This document shows positions 1 to 8,420 of a stretch of DNA of 64,000 bases, piece by piece (within the stretch, counting starts at the first letter, position 1; each line of letters starts with the position of its first letter). Under the pieces are notes generated by a model, which was given only the letters and a program-made list of their open reading frames with translations, made no database searches and had not been told where the DNA came from. The position numbers were made by a program, and so were the translations under genes. Origin of the DNA: Olleya sp. Bg11-27 (lineage in GTDB: Bacteria > Bacteroidota > Bacteroidia > Flavobacteriales > Flavobacteriaceae); the NCBI RefSeq assembly GCF_002831645.1, contig NZ_CP025117.1, positions 3,921,001-3,985,000 on the forward strand, in the 5' to 3' direction.

Positions 1-1
1 C

Positions 2-118
2 ACAGTAGAGAAAGGATGGAAAGGTTGGTTAGAAGACCGTCGTCCAGCATCAAATGGTGATCCATACAAAATAGCAGGTCGTATTATTAAGACAGTAAAA
101 TCTGCTAATATTAGCTAA
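2..118 (+). CDS. Glutamine synthetase, C-terminal end (partial)
   Basis: Only the last 38 codons lie in the window; the gene is cut by the left edge and is open in frame from base 2. The translated tail contains LEDRRPASNGDPY, which matches the C-terminal signature of glutamine synthetases of the short eukaryote-like type (family knowledge: the EDRRPASN-DPY segment near the end of the catalytic domain). The enzyme makes glutamine from glutamate, ammonia and ATP in the cytoplasm. A strong terminator follows about 25 bases after the stop. The assignment rests on this short tail only, so the exact class is an inference. Confidence 0.72.
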   Translation, partial: TVEKGWKGWLEDRRPASNGDPYKIAGRIIKTVKSANIS

Positions 119-142
119 TAGCTGATTACTAGTTAAATCCAA

Positions 143-181
143 TAAAAAACGCTTTCTATAAATTAGAAAGCGTTTTTTTTA
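143..181. terminator. Bidirectional intrinsic terminator
   Basis: The arms ACGCTTTCTA and TAGAAAGCGT are perfect inverted repeats around a short AT loop, with an A-run on the left and a T-run on the right. It lies between the convergent glutamine synthetase and cation exchanger genes, so it can serve both. Confidence 0.9.
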
Positions 182-198
182 TGCTCGATTAGTTTTTA

Positions 199-1140
199 TT
201 ATCCTTTAAAAACTAAAAAGATAAACGTACCGTACAACGCTACTAAAGCAAAACCTTTATACTTATTTATTTCATTACGCTTTGGTAACAATCCCAACAC
301 TAACACTAGTGCTGCAAAAATTAACATCCAAAAAATATCTCTCGATAATATTAGAGACTCTGTTACAGGAATAGTCTTAATCATTGAGGTTAATCCTAGA
401 ACAGACCCTATATTAAAAATATTAGACCCAATTAAATTCCCTAAAGAAATAGCTTTCTCTTTTTTAGCAGCAGCAATAACAGATGCAGCCAATTCCGGCA
501 CACTTGTACCAATAGCAATCATCGTTACACCAATAACAGCCTCACTAACCCCTAAGCTAGTCGCTATTGACGTTGCTCCTTTAACCAACCACTCACTACC
601 AAAATATAAAGCTGCAGCACCAATTAACAACCAAATTCCGATTTTAAAATTAGAAACAACAGCTAACGCATCATCCACCTCCTCTAAATCTTCAGTAGAT
701 TTTTGACTTCTTATTAAGTATATTATAAACACAATTAAACTAACAAACAAAACCAAACCTTCAAGTGCCGTTAATTGGTTATCGTTCCATAAAAAATAAT
801 ATAACGCTATAGAAAATAACATCATAACAGGCCATGTTAATCTATAAAAGGATTTATCTATACCAATAGCTCCAACGATAGCAGTAATCCCCAATACCAA
901 GCCTATATTAGCTATATTAGATCCTACTACATTATTAATAGCAATAGCAGGAGACCCTTTTAAGGCTGCTTGTAAACTGACTAATAACTCTGGTGCAGAT
1001 GTCGCAAAAGACACCACCGTCATACCTATTACTATTTTAGAAATATTTAGCTTAAAGGATAAAGCCACAGAAGATCGCACTAAAAACTCTCCACCTACTA
1101 CTAATAATATAAACCCTAAAATAAGATATGCTACACTCAT
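199..1140 (-). CDS. CaCA-family Na+/Ca2+ exchanger-like membrane antiporter
   Basis: A 313-residue protein made almost entirely of hydrophobic helices (about 10 predicted by eye). It has the two alpha-repeats of the calcium/cation antiporter family: SFATSAPELL with NNVVGSNIANIG near residues 44-80, and IGTSVPELAASV with GNLIGSNIFNIG near residues 210-250. The acidic residue in each (A/V)PE motif is the known ion-binding position of the family. A polar loop near residues 145-165 (SQKSTEDLEEVDD) separates the halves. The length and motifs fit the YrbG-like branch, which exchanges Na+ or K+ for Ca2+ across the inner membrane. The ion specificity cannot be read from sequence. It is a single gene facing away from the BlaI/M56 pair. 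Confidence 0.9.
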   Translation of the reverse strand: MSVAYLILGFILLVVGGEFLVRSSVALSFKLNISKIVIGMTVVSFATSAPELLVSLQAALKGSPAIAINNVVGSNIANIGLVLGITAIVGAIGIDKSFYRLTWPVMMLFSIALYYFLWNDNQLTALEGLVLFVSLIVFIIYLIRSQKSTEDLEEVDDALAVVSNFKIGIWLLIGAAALYFGSEWLVKGATSIATSLGVSEAVIGVTMIAIGTSVPELAASVIAAAKKEKAISLGNLIGSNIFNIGSVLGLTSMIKTIPVTESLILSRDIFWMLIFAALVLVLGLLPKRNEINKYKGFALVALYGTFIFLVFKG

Positions 1141-1234
1141 AAAAAATATATTTTTTGCGAAGATACATTTTGAAATCCTAAATAAGAATTAGCACCTCTG
1201 TTTTTTACAATATCATGGAATGCTTTTTATAAAA

Positions 1235-1277
1235 ACTACAAAAATAGTTAAAAAACTAAAAAAGTAGTTATATAACT
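1235..1277. promoter_or_regulatory. Candidate BlaI-type operator cluster
   Basis: Three inverted-repeat elements built from ACTA/AGTT half sites sit just upstream of the repressor gene: 1235-1248 (ACTA N6 TAGT), 1245-1258 (TAGTT N4 AACTA) and the perfect palindrome AGTTATATAACT at 1266-1277. The last two centres are 20 bp apart, about two helical turns. BlaI/MecI repressors are known to bind palindromes in their own promoters, so autoregulation is the likely role. The binding specificity here is inferred. Confidence 0.5.
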
Positions 1278-1323
1278 GTTTTTTTAGTTATGTTTGCTTC
1301 AGACAATTAATAACACTTTGATT

Positions 1324-1683
1324 ATGCAAAAATTAACAAACAAAGAAGAAGAAATAATGCACATTTTATGGAAGCTTGAAAACGCTTTTGTCAAAGATGT
1401 TATGGCAGCAATCAAAGAAGACAAGCCACACTATAACACATTATCGACAATGATCAGGAATCTTGAAGAAAAAGGATATGTCAGTTATGAGGCTTTCGGA
1501 AAAACACACCGCTACTTCCCTATTGTTGCCAAAGAAGACTATCGCAATAAGTTTATGAATACCGCCATAGACAACTACTTTAACAGTTCTTACAAAAATG
1601 TAGTGTCGTTTTTTGCTAAAGAAGAAAAGATTAGTATTGACGAGCTAAAAGAGATTATTCGTTTAATAGAAAACCAAGACTAA
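1324..1683 (+). CDS. BlaI/MecI/CopY-family transcriptional repressor
   Basis: A 119-residue winged-helix protein. MQKLTNKEEEIMHILWKLE followed by a helix-turn-helix with YNTLSTMIRNLEEKGYVS is the typical BlaI/MecI DNA-binding half, and the C-terminal half would be the dimerisation helices. The ATG at 1324 is preferred: it aligns with the usual family N-terminus, whereas an in-frame TTG at 1294 would add ten unrelated residues. The gene ends two bases before the M56 peptidase gene, the classical BlaI-BlaR1 order, so the peptidase probably inactivates this repressor in response to a signal at the membrane. No beta-lactamase lies nearby, so the targets are unknown apart from likely autoregulation. 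Confidence 0.9.
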   Translation: MQKLTNKEEEIMHILWKLENAFVKDVMAAIKEDKPHYNTLSTMIRNLEEKGYVSYEAFGKTHRYFPIVAKEDYRNKFMNTAIDNYFNSSYKNVVSFFAKEEKISIDELKEIIRLIENQD

Positions 1684-1685
1684 CC

Positions 1686-3875
1686 ATGGACTACTTTTTA
1701 AAAGCTTCGGCAATTATCATACTATTTTACGCGTGCTACAAGTTATTTTTACAACGTGACACTTTTTTTCAAGCCAATCGTTGGTTTCTTCTAATAGGTT
1801 TGTTTGCTTCCATCCTACTACCTTTAATTATTATTCCTATTTATATAGAATACACACCAACACCAGTACAATTCTTTGAAACTACAATAACCACAAATCA
1901 ACAAACCACAGAACAATCTAGCTTTGATTATTGGCAACTACTACCTTTTCTATATGCAACAGGAGCACTATTTGTTTTAACACAAGTGACACTTCAATTT
2001 ATATCATTACACCGACTATTAAAAAATGAGAAAAAAACAAAAAAAGATCAGTTCATCTATATTGAAACTGATACCAAAATTGCGCCATTTTCATTTTTTA
2101 ATCGTATAGTTTTTAATAGCAATCAGTTTACCAAGTCGGAACTGCAACATATTATAGCACACGAAAAAGTACATGCTACACAATTACATTCCGTAGACAT
2201 CTTGGTAATCCAAATAGCAAGCATCTTATTTTGGTTTAACCCTTGTGTTTGGCTCTACAAAAAAGCATTACAACAAAATCTCGAATTTATAGCAGACCAT
2301 GAGGCGCAAAACAAGATAAAATGCGCAAAAAGCTATCAGACTGTATTATTAAAAGCTAGTTTAACTACAAATCAATTAGCTATTACCAATAATTTTTATC
2401 AATCATTAATCAAAAAACGAATCGTTATGTTACAAAAATCAAAATCAAAAACAAGAAATCAACTTAAGTTGACCATTGTGCTACCCTTTTTAGCACTATT
2501 CTTAATGAGTTTTAATACAGAAGAAGTTTATATCGCTAAAGCGGAAACTATGCAGGACGCAACAGGATCTAATCTTTTTACAATAACTTCAAACTCTACA
2601 GATCAAGACATTGAAGCTATTAAAAACCAGCTAGAAGCGCAAACAGATGGTTTGAATATTAAGTTTTCTAATTTAAAAAGAAATCTAGAAGGTAAAATCA
2701 CAAAACTTTCAATTGAAACAAAATCAAAAAGCTCAAACAAGTTTAATCACAATGCAACTTATGGAAACGACTTAAAAATTCCTGTTTCTAATATTCATTT
2801 AAAAATTGAAAATGGAGTATTAGTTTTTGAAAACCAAAATCAAGAAGTAGTAATGCACGCAACAGACAAAAGTGTTATTACTGACAAAACAATCACAAAA
2901 CAAGATAGCGTTTCACACACTGAAAATACCATTATCAATTCTCAAACAAAAGCTACTAAAGACTTAGCAAACAAACTACTTATTACAGAAGAAGGAGATA
3001 AACCATTGTATGTTATAGACGGTAAAATAACAGAAGGCAAACTAGATATAGAGCCAGAAAATATAGCATCAATTTTCGTACTCAAGGGAGATATGGCTAC
3101 AAAAAAATATGGATCTAAAGGAAAATATGGCGTTATTGAAATTATCACAAAACAAAAACATGCTATTACTTCAACTAAAGAAGAGATAATTATCACACAA
3201 GATAGCAATGGAAATTTAGTAAAAAACGGTGTTATCTACTCTCCTATCAACAATAATAATCCATTACTAAATAAAAACACCACAGTAACAGACACGCTGC
3301 AGTTTAAAGCAACAAATCAAAATGCAAAAAACAACAGAAAACCGCTTGTTTTTATAGACAGTCAAAAATCAAACGAACAAGAGTTATCAAATTTAAAACC
3401 TGAAGACATCAAATCTATGAGTGTCTTAAAAGACGAAAAAGCAATAAAAGCTTATGGTGAGGAAGGAAAAAATGGCGTTATACTAATAACAACAAAAAAC
3501 GCTACGTCAAACAACTTGAAATCTTCCGAAAAAAAAGATAGTCCTTGGAGTGTAAATTACGGAATATCAAGTACTACTTATACTGATGATGAAGCACCTA
3601 CCAAAAACAATATTGTATTACATATAACTAAAAACACACCTGACTTAGTCTTAGAACAACATAAAAAGCAATTAGAATCTTTGGGTAAAAAATTAGAATA
3701 CCTAACACTAAGAAGAAATAGTAAAAAAGAAATAACAAAGCTTAAAATGTCTATCACAAATAATAAAGGTGCAAACTCAAAAGTATTACACCAATCCAAC
3801 AAAGGAATCCCTCCTATAAATATAACCATAGATACTGACGGAGAAGTAAATATAGAATCTCAAAAGCAAGATTAA
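1686..3875 (+). CDS. BlaR1-like M56 membrane peptidase with TonB-plug-like modules
   Basis: A 729-residue protein with four likely membrane helices in the first 275 residues. The zinc site HEKVH (159-163) lies between helices 2 and 3, with EFIADHEA around residue 200 as the probable third-ligand region; this is the M56/BlaR1 architecture. The soluble C-terminal two thirds holds two kinds of duplicated module. Two are plug-like (KPLYVIDGK...GKYGVIEIITK and KPLVFIDS...GKNGVILITTK), resembling the plug region of TonB-dependent receptors. Two flank these near residues 300-390 and 640-725 and share a pattern like LKRN..GKITKLSI and LRRN.KKEITKLKM. It forms an operon with the BlaI gene. The signal sensed is unknown. 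Confidence 0.88.
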   Translation: MDYFLKASAIIILFYACYKLFLQRDTFFQANRWFLLIGLFASILLPLIIIPIYIEYTPTPVQFFETTITTNQQTTEQSSFDYWQLLPFLYATGALFVLTQVTLQFISLHRLLKNEKKTKKDQFIYIETDTKIAPFSFFNRIVFNSNQFTKSELQHIIAHEKVHATQLHSVDILVIQIASILFWFNPCVWLYKKALQQNLEFIADHEAQNKIKCAKSYQTVLLKASLTTNQLAITNNFYQSLIKKRIVMLQKSKSKTRNQLKLTIVLPFLALFLMSFNTEEVYIAKAETMQDATGSNLFTITSNSTDQDIEAIKNQLEAQTDGLNIKFSNLKRNLEGKITKLSIETKSKSSNKFNHNATYGNDLKIPVSNIHLKIENGVLVFENQNQEVVMHATDKSVITDKTITKQDSVSHTENTIINSQTKATKDLANKLLITEEGDKPLYVIDGKITEGKLDIEPENIASIFVLKGDMATKKYGSKGKYGVIEIITKQKHAITSTKEEIIITQDSNGNLVKNGVIYSPINNNNPLLNKNTTVTDTLQFKATNQNAKNNRKPLVFIDSQKSNEQELSNLKPEDIKSMSVLKDEKAIKAYGEEGKNGVILITTKNATSNNLKSSEKKDSPWSVNYGISSTTYTDDEAPTKNNIVLHITKNTPDLVLEQHKKQLESLGKKLEYLTLRRNSKKEITKLKMSITNNKGANSKVLHQSNKGIPPINITIDTDGEVNIESQKQD

Positions 3876-3890
3876 ACAAACTGTTTAAAT

Positions 3891-3924
3891 AAAAAAAGAC
3901 CTTCAATTGAAGGTCTTTTTTTTT
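3891..3924. terminator. Bidirectional intrinsic terminator
   Basis: The perfect 18-bp palindrome GACCTTCAATTGAAGGTC is flanked by seven A on one side and nine T on the other. It lies between the convergent M56 and endonuclease genes. Confidence 0.93.
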
Positions 3925-3945
3925 ATGTTTAATACACTACTGTAA

Positions 3946-5925
3946 TTACTCAATAATAATCTTTTTTGTAATGCTTTCGCCTTGCGATTTAACAGTAACC
4001 ATATATAGACCACTAGCTAGTTTTAAATCTAAATAACTATTATTACTAATCGTTTGTGATAAAACAGCTCTTCCTTCAGCTGAAAACACAATAACCTCAT
4101 AACTTGGTTTGTTACCAGACACATATAATTTATCGGACGCCGGGTTAGGATACACTTTTATTGTTTCGGTTATAAAACCAGCAACACTTAATGCTTGACT
4201 CCATGGGTTACCTAACTGATCTCCCCAAATATATTCTACTAAGTCTGGTTGATCTATAAACGGATTTCTATTAAACTGCCATTCGTAAACTACATTATTT
4301 CTATTCATTTCAAAATCATCTGGCGGATCATTTCTATGCCAATCTAAAAGTGTCGCTAAATCGCCTAATTGACCTGATGTGGTCGGATACCCATTTTCAA
4401 TACTTAATCCATTATATCTAATTTGCATATATAACACGCTTCGTGCAACATCTCCCTTAAAACTCCCTAAAGTCCCCGAAGGACCAGTATACTCTCCGTA
4501 ATGTTGATTGCTTCTTACACTGTTTTCAGGACCGTCTGCTGCTCGCAAAGCATGTGCATCACTATTACCATGACGTAAAGAATCTGCATTAGTTGTCCAA
4601 AACACATCTTTTCCATCTCTAAAATCATCTAAATCTATACTCGCATAACCTGCTAAAGAGCGTGGATAAGTGTGCTCTCTGTTCCAGGTCCCTGTATTAT
4701 TTGAGGTTGTTTGAAAATCTAGTTTAGGTTTTCCTACTTCTGTATAGACTAACCAAACCTGATTGCTATTCTCAGGATTTTGATCGGCTGCTTCCAAAAT
4801 ATCAATAATATCGGCATATGTCTGCGCTCTAACTACTGTAGGATCTGCAATTATATCTTGTAAGGCTTGCTCCAAGTCACCCTCGGACAATCCATCTAAA
4901 CTATCGTAATACCCTGCAGGCTGTGTACTTATAACAGTACCAAAAGTCGAGTTTAAAGGCGTTCCAAAAGACGCCACGACAAAATCATTATCAACAACTC
5001 TAGTTTCTAAATTATTATTCAAAGCTATATATGCTGTTGGTAATGTTACTACTGCTAGTTTTAAAACCTCATCACCTTCATCCAACACATCATCTATTAT
5101 ACTAATGGTCGTTGTTATCGTATTCTGACCCGCTGGAATAATAAGCGATGTACTCCCCGTAAAATCAGAAGCATCAAAACCACCGTTATTTAACGTAAAA
5201 TCAATAGTTAAATCAGAAGTCACATTTTGTTCTGTAGTAAACGTTATAGCAAAAGTATCACCTTCATTAAACTGCCCTTCTGTAATTGCTGCAAAAATGC
5301 CATTTAACACGATACCACTGCCATCATTTAATGCTCTAGGTGTTGGCTCTGTTGAAACATATGTTATACTATCAGCATTTCCTAAACCATCATCAAAACG
5401 CTGTATTGAATTTGTATTATTACTGGACCCTTCACTAATTTGGTCTGTAACTCCTAACAATGCCATCAACTCTGTATCGTTAGAATCACTAGTATCATAA
5501 ACCAAAGCGTCTACTAAATCCGTTTGCGTCGCTAAAGTCCCTTCTAAAAAATCTGTCGCATCTCCTAAATACAAAGCAACTGCATCTGCTCCGTTTTGTA
5601 TTAAGTTGGGCGGAATAATTATTTGAGGAAAAGGAGAAACTAAATCACTACCAATTAAAAGCAATCCATTGACATCTGTGATATACCCATCTAAATCTAA
5701 AGCAAAATAACTAGAATCATTTCCAGAAAAAGAACCATTAAAAAGAACCAACACATAACCATCTAAAGCAAAATTAGGAACACTTGATAGTAATTCTATA
5801 AATTCGTGATTATCTATATTGTTACCTTCAAAAGTGGTATCGCAATCTAATTCGTTTATAACAACTGTTTGAGAATACCCCATACTTGCAAAAAGGAATA
5901 AGATTAATAAAGTAATTTTTTTCAT
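3946..5925 (-). CDS. Secreted endonuclease I family protein with LTD and Calx-beta domains and T9SS sorting tail
   Basis: 659 residues from the ATG that begins MKKITLLILFLFASMGYSQ, a good signal peptide; an upstream in-frame ATG adds 13 residues and is less likely. The order of domains is: a lamin-tail-like region near residues 20-150 (VVINELDCDT, HEFIELL), a Calx-beta-like domain near 205-305 (EGDTFAITF ... DEGDEVLKLAV), an endonuclease I domain near 340-575 (NREHTYPRSLAG, DVFWTTNADSLRHGNSDAH, MNRNNVVYEWQFNRNPF), and a C-terminal T9SS type A sorting domain (VYPNPASDKLYVSG ... ITKKIIIE). The RNREH-type histidine and the later H and N fit the metal-dependent nuclease fold. It is likely exported through the T9SS and degrades extracellular DNA for nutrients, inferred from the family. 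Confidence 0.92.
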   Translation of the reverse strand: MKKITLLILFLFASMGYSQTVVINELDCDTTFEGNNIDNHEFIELLSSVPNFALDGYVLVLFNGSFSGNDSSYFALDLDGYITDVNGLLLIGSDLVSPFPQIIIPPNLIQNGADAVALYLGDATDFLEGTLATQTDLVDALVYDTSDSNDTELMALLGVTDQISEGSSNNTNSIQRFDDGLGNADSITYVSTEPTPRALNDGSGIVLNGIFAAITEGQFNEGDTFAITFTTEQNVTSDLTIDFTLNNGGFDASDFTGSTSLIIPAGQNTITTTISIIDDVLDEGDEVLKLAVVTLPTAYIALNNNLETRVVDNDFVVASFGTPLNSTFGTVISTQPAGYYDSLDGLSEGDLEQALQDIIADPTVVRAQTYADIIDILEAADQNPENSNQVWLVYTEVGKPKLDFQTTSNNTGTWNREHTYPRSLAGYASIDLDDFRDGKDVFWTTNADSLRHGNSDAHALRAADGPENSVRSNQHYGEYTGPSGTLGSFKGDVARSVLYMQIRYNGLSIENGYPTTSGQLGDLATLLDWHRNDPPDDFEMNRNNVVYEWQFNRNPFIDQPDLVEYIWGDQLGNPWSQALSVAGFITETIKVYPNPASDKLYVSGNKPSYEVIVFSAEGRAVLSQTISNNSYLDLKLASGLYMVTVKSQGESITKKIIIE

Positions 5926-6065
5926 CGTTATGTTTTTTTTTTGCGAATATAGCACTTGACACAAGCGGTCTTGTTCTTCCTATATTAAATTATAATTAAC
6001 AAAATTTAATTTCTAAACAAAATCAAAGCGATCTCTTTAAAAAGATGAATTGTAATAAAACTAAC

Positions 6066-7166
6066 TTAAACGACTTGCTTTTCGTTTTTATCTTTTTTCA
6101 TTACAATGGTTCTGTATGGGAACGGAATTTCGATATCCTCTTTATCAAACCGCTTCTTAACACTTTCTAAAACATCTATTTTAAGTTGAAAGCTATCACT
6201 ATAATTTTGCGCCCAAGCCCAAGCACGAATTGTCATTGAAGAATCATTAAGTTCCGTTAATGCCGTTTTTACCACTGGCTTACCATCCTGTATATCAAAC
6301 TCTGTGCGGTTATCAAAAATAAGCGGATGATTTTCGCACTCTTCCTGCATTATCTTCTTTGCTAAATCAATATTGCTATCGTAAGAAATCCCTATCTCAA
6401 TACGCTCACAACATTTCAATTCGCCTAAATCATAATTAATTAGTTTTTCTTTATTCATGATTGCATTTGGGATTACAATCATTTTATTTTCAAAATTTCT
6501 AATCACTGTATGACGCAATGTTATGTCTGTCACGCGACCAACCATTGTATCTGTTACTTTTACCGTATCCCCAATTTTAAAAGGCTTAAAAACAATTATA
6601 AAAATACCACCAATTAAGTTAGACAGTGCTTCCTGAGAAGCGACACCAATTATAAGCGCGACTACTCCAGCACCACCTATTGCTGTTTGCGCAACACCTT
6701 TCAAGGACGGAAAAGCCAACAAACACAACACGAGTCCAAACAAATAAATCGCTACTAAGACAACAGATTTTAAAAACTTAATACTTGTGGGATCCTGATT
6801 ACTTTCTATCCTCTTCTGAACATCTAATTTAAACCATAAGTTAACAGTAGTCGCTACAATTAAAGTTACAGCCGAAACAAGACCTAGATATAAAACTGTT
6901 TTGAAATCTTTTATAACAACACTTTTTTCATCATTTTCCACAAACAGATAACTTAAGGCTATAACACCTAAAACAATCCAAAGTGTATTAAGAATCTTTT
7001 TAAGTAGGTTTGTAGACTTTGCTTTTTCATACGGAAACTTCCTTTTCTTTTCCTTTATAACCCACTTATGCAACATGTTAGTTAAAACACGTAAAACAAT
7101 AACGATAACGATAACAAAAATACTGTAAATAATATCTTGTCTATGTGCTTGAAAAAATTCTGTCAT
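6066..7166 (-). CDS. MscS-family mechanosensitive ion channel
   Basis: 366 residues with an N-terminal group of about four to five membrane helices and then the conserved MscS pore helix and beta domain (GGAGVVALIIGVASQEALSN, then FKPFKIGDTVKV). A soluble alpha/beta vestibule follows (IPNAIMNKEKLINYD). Such channels open under membrane tension and release solutes during osmotic downshock. The gene appears monocistronic, with no close partner on either side. Confidence 0.93.
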   Translation of the reverse strand: MTEFFQAHRQDIIYSIFVIVIVIVLRVLTNMLHKWVIKEKKRKFPYEKAKSTNLLKKILNTLWIVLGVIALSYLFVENDEKSVVIKDFKTVLYLGLVSAVTLIVATTVNLWFKLDVQKRIESNQDPTSIKFLKSVVLVAIYLFGLVLCLLAFPSLKGVAQTAIGGAGVVALIIGVASQEALSNLIGGIFIIVFKPFKIGDTVKVTDTMVGRVTDITLRHTVIRNFENKMIVIPNAIMNKEKLINYDLGELKCCERIEIGISYDSNIDLAKKIMQEECENHPLIFDNRTEFDIQDGKPVVKTALTELNDSSMTIRAWAWAQNYSDSFQLKIDVLESVKKRFDKEDIEIPFPYRTIVMKKDKNEKQVV

Positions 7167-7783
7167 TGAAACTATTTATTAATCTATTTTTTTCATGGCA
7201 GATTAAAACTGAATATAAACAAACCACACACCATTCGGTAACCAAAGGATTCGTTCTCTACTCTATTAATTTACCTTATTTAAGGTGATTATACTATGTA
7301 TCATTATAGTAATCACTCTAACTGCAAATTTACTACTAGTTTGAATAGCTAAAAAATACTTCTATTAAACTTTTGTTATAAACAAGTTGGAAACGCACTG
7401 TTATTTTAAGCTTTTGTGGAATATCTTAAAAATAAACTCGAATGACTCTGCTAAACAAAATAAATTTTCAAAATGAAATTAATGAATTCTACTTATTTAC
7501 ATTTTTATTATATGAAAATTCTCTTGGTTTAAAATAATCACTCAAAAAAACCCCTACAATTATAACAATTTAAAACAATAATCATAACACCTAATTACAT
7601 ATTGAAACTTCAACAAGGAGAAATTTAAAATAATTGAAACCGTTTACGTTTATACGCTTATATAAGTAAAGTCAAATATATCTATATTCATGATTTTGCT
7701 TGGTAGATACTATTGAAAAAACATATCTTCAAAAAACAATCCTAAAAATGGATGTTATTATTAACCCTTAAAACTTTAAAATT

Positions 7784-7837
7784 ATGCTAACACTAGTCAA
7801 ACTAATAGTCGACGTTTTAACATCGGTTATACTTTAG
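7784..7837 (+). CDS. Possible 17-residue hydrophobic peptide
   Basis: ATG to TAG, reading MLTLVKLIVDVLTSVIL. It is hydrophobic and followed within six bases by a stem-loop with a T-rich tail (7843-7886), an arrangement that could be a very small transcription unit. No clear promoter or database identity can be claimed, and an ORF this short can arise by chance. Confidence 0.2.
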   Translation: MLTLVKLIVDVLTSVIL

Positions 7838-7842
7838 AACAT

Positions 7843-7886
7843 AAAATGTAAAACTTAGTCTAGAATAAGTTTTACCATTTTATTTT
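7843..7886 (+). terminator. Stem-loop with T-rich tail
   Basis: The arms AAAATGTAAAACTTA and TAAGTTTTACCATTTT pair with a single-base bulge around an eight-base loop, followed by ATTTT. It resembles an intrinsic terminator, but the stem is AU-rich. Confidence 0.45.
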
Positions 7887-7951
7887 AAAACACTAAAGAC
7901 TATTTGGCTAACAAGAACTAAAGCAATAATTTTGAATTTAAATTAAAGGGT

Positions 7952-8104
7952 ATGAAACAATCATTTTTCAAGTTTCTAGCAAAAGCTAATAAACTTGTAT
8001 TACCAAGCTACACAAAGCAAAAGTTAGACTTAAGCAAAGCCACTAAACTACAGATGGCTATTTTTGGATGGAAACTATTTATTACAAAAAACGCATTAAA
8101 TTAA
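7952..8104 (+). CDS. Small conserved basic protein, 50 residues (often labelled SsrA-binding protein in flavobacteria)
   Basis: A 50-codon gene: MKQSFFKFLAKANKLVLPS, then TKQKLDLSKATKLQMAIFGW and an ending KNALN. It is rich in lysine and aliphatic residues and compact. From memory, near-identical proteins of this length are widespread in Flavobacteriaceae and often carry the label SsrA-binding protein, although they are far too short to be SmpB (about 150 residues), so the label looks unsupported. The 17 bases between its stop and the TTG box of the tRNA-Arg promoter imply separate transcription. The function is unknown. Confidence 0.75.
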   Translation: MKQSFFKFLAKANKLVLPSYTKQKLDLSKATKLQMAIFGWKLFITKNALN

Positions 8105-8121
8105 ATTTTATTAAAAAAACT

Positions 8122-8152
8122 TTGATACTTATATAAAAAAGATATATATTTG
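8122..8152 (+). promoter_or_regulatory. Bacteroidota sigma-ABfr-type promoter of tRNA-Arg
   Basis: TTG at 8122-8124, a 20-base spacer and TATATTTG at 8145-8152, a perfect match to the Bacteroidota -33/-7 consensus. The tRNA starts 16 bases after the -7 box. Confidence 0.85.
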
Positions 8153-8167
8153 CACCCACGAAAAAAA

Positions 8168-8241
8168 GGCCTCGTGGCGCAACTGAATAGCGCACTTGAT
8201 TACGGCTCAAGAGGTTACTGGTTTGAATCCAGTCGAGGTCA
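8168..8241 (+). tRNA. tRNA-Arg(ACG)
   Basis: A 74-base cloverleaf. The acceptor GGCCTCG pairs with CGAGGTC (one G-U), and the D arm is GCGC...GCGC. The anticodon stem CTTGA/TCAAG encloses TTACGGC, giving anticodon ACG (inosine-modified, reads CGN). The T arm is ACTGG-TTTGAAT-CCAGT. CCA is not encoded. Confidence 0.95.
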
Positions 8242-8248
8242 CTAAAAA

Positions 8249-8293
8249 TAATCCGCATACAACTGTTAATCAGATTGTTGCGGATTTTTTTTT
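8249..8293 (+). terminator. Intrinsic terminator of tRNA-Arg
   Basis: AATCCGCA pairs with TGCGGATT, followed by nine T, directly after the tRNA. Confidence 0.88.
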
Positions 8294-8420
8294 GTTTTTA
8301 TATACGTCACTATTAATTAATTGGAATAGCATCGTGTATTAAACCTTTTAAGTTATAGGCATTCAGAGCACACTATTTTATTATCTTTCGGTAGAAAATA
8401 CTCCAACTAACCTATAATTT

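Larger units (their letters stand above)
7167..7951. other. Gene-poor intergenic region
   Basis: 785 bases with no ORF of ordinary size. It holds a hairpin at 7285-7316 (GTGATTA ... TAATCAC with an inner CTAT/ATAG stem), a 17-codon ORF at 7784-7837 and a hairpin with a T-rich tail at 7843-7886. Otherwise I see only AT-rich DNA with no recognisable gene remnants. Confidence 0.6.

Noticed and set aside
1294-1323. An upstream TTG start for the BlaI-like gene
   Set aside because: It adds ten residues not typical of the family, and the ATG at 1324 aligns with the usual N-terminus.
1686-3875. Beta-lactam resistance module
   Set aside because: The BlaI-M56 pair is common in Bacteroidota without beta-lactamase, and no beta-lactamase or penicillin-binding gene is here.
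8100-8420. Integration site at tRNA-Arg
   Set aside because: No integrase, direct repeat or mobile genes are nearby; the downstream hairpin is an ordinary terminator.
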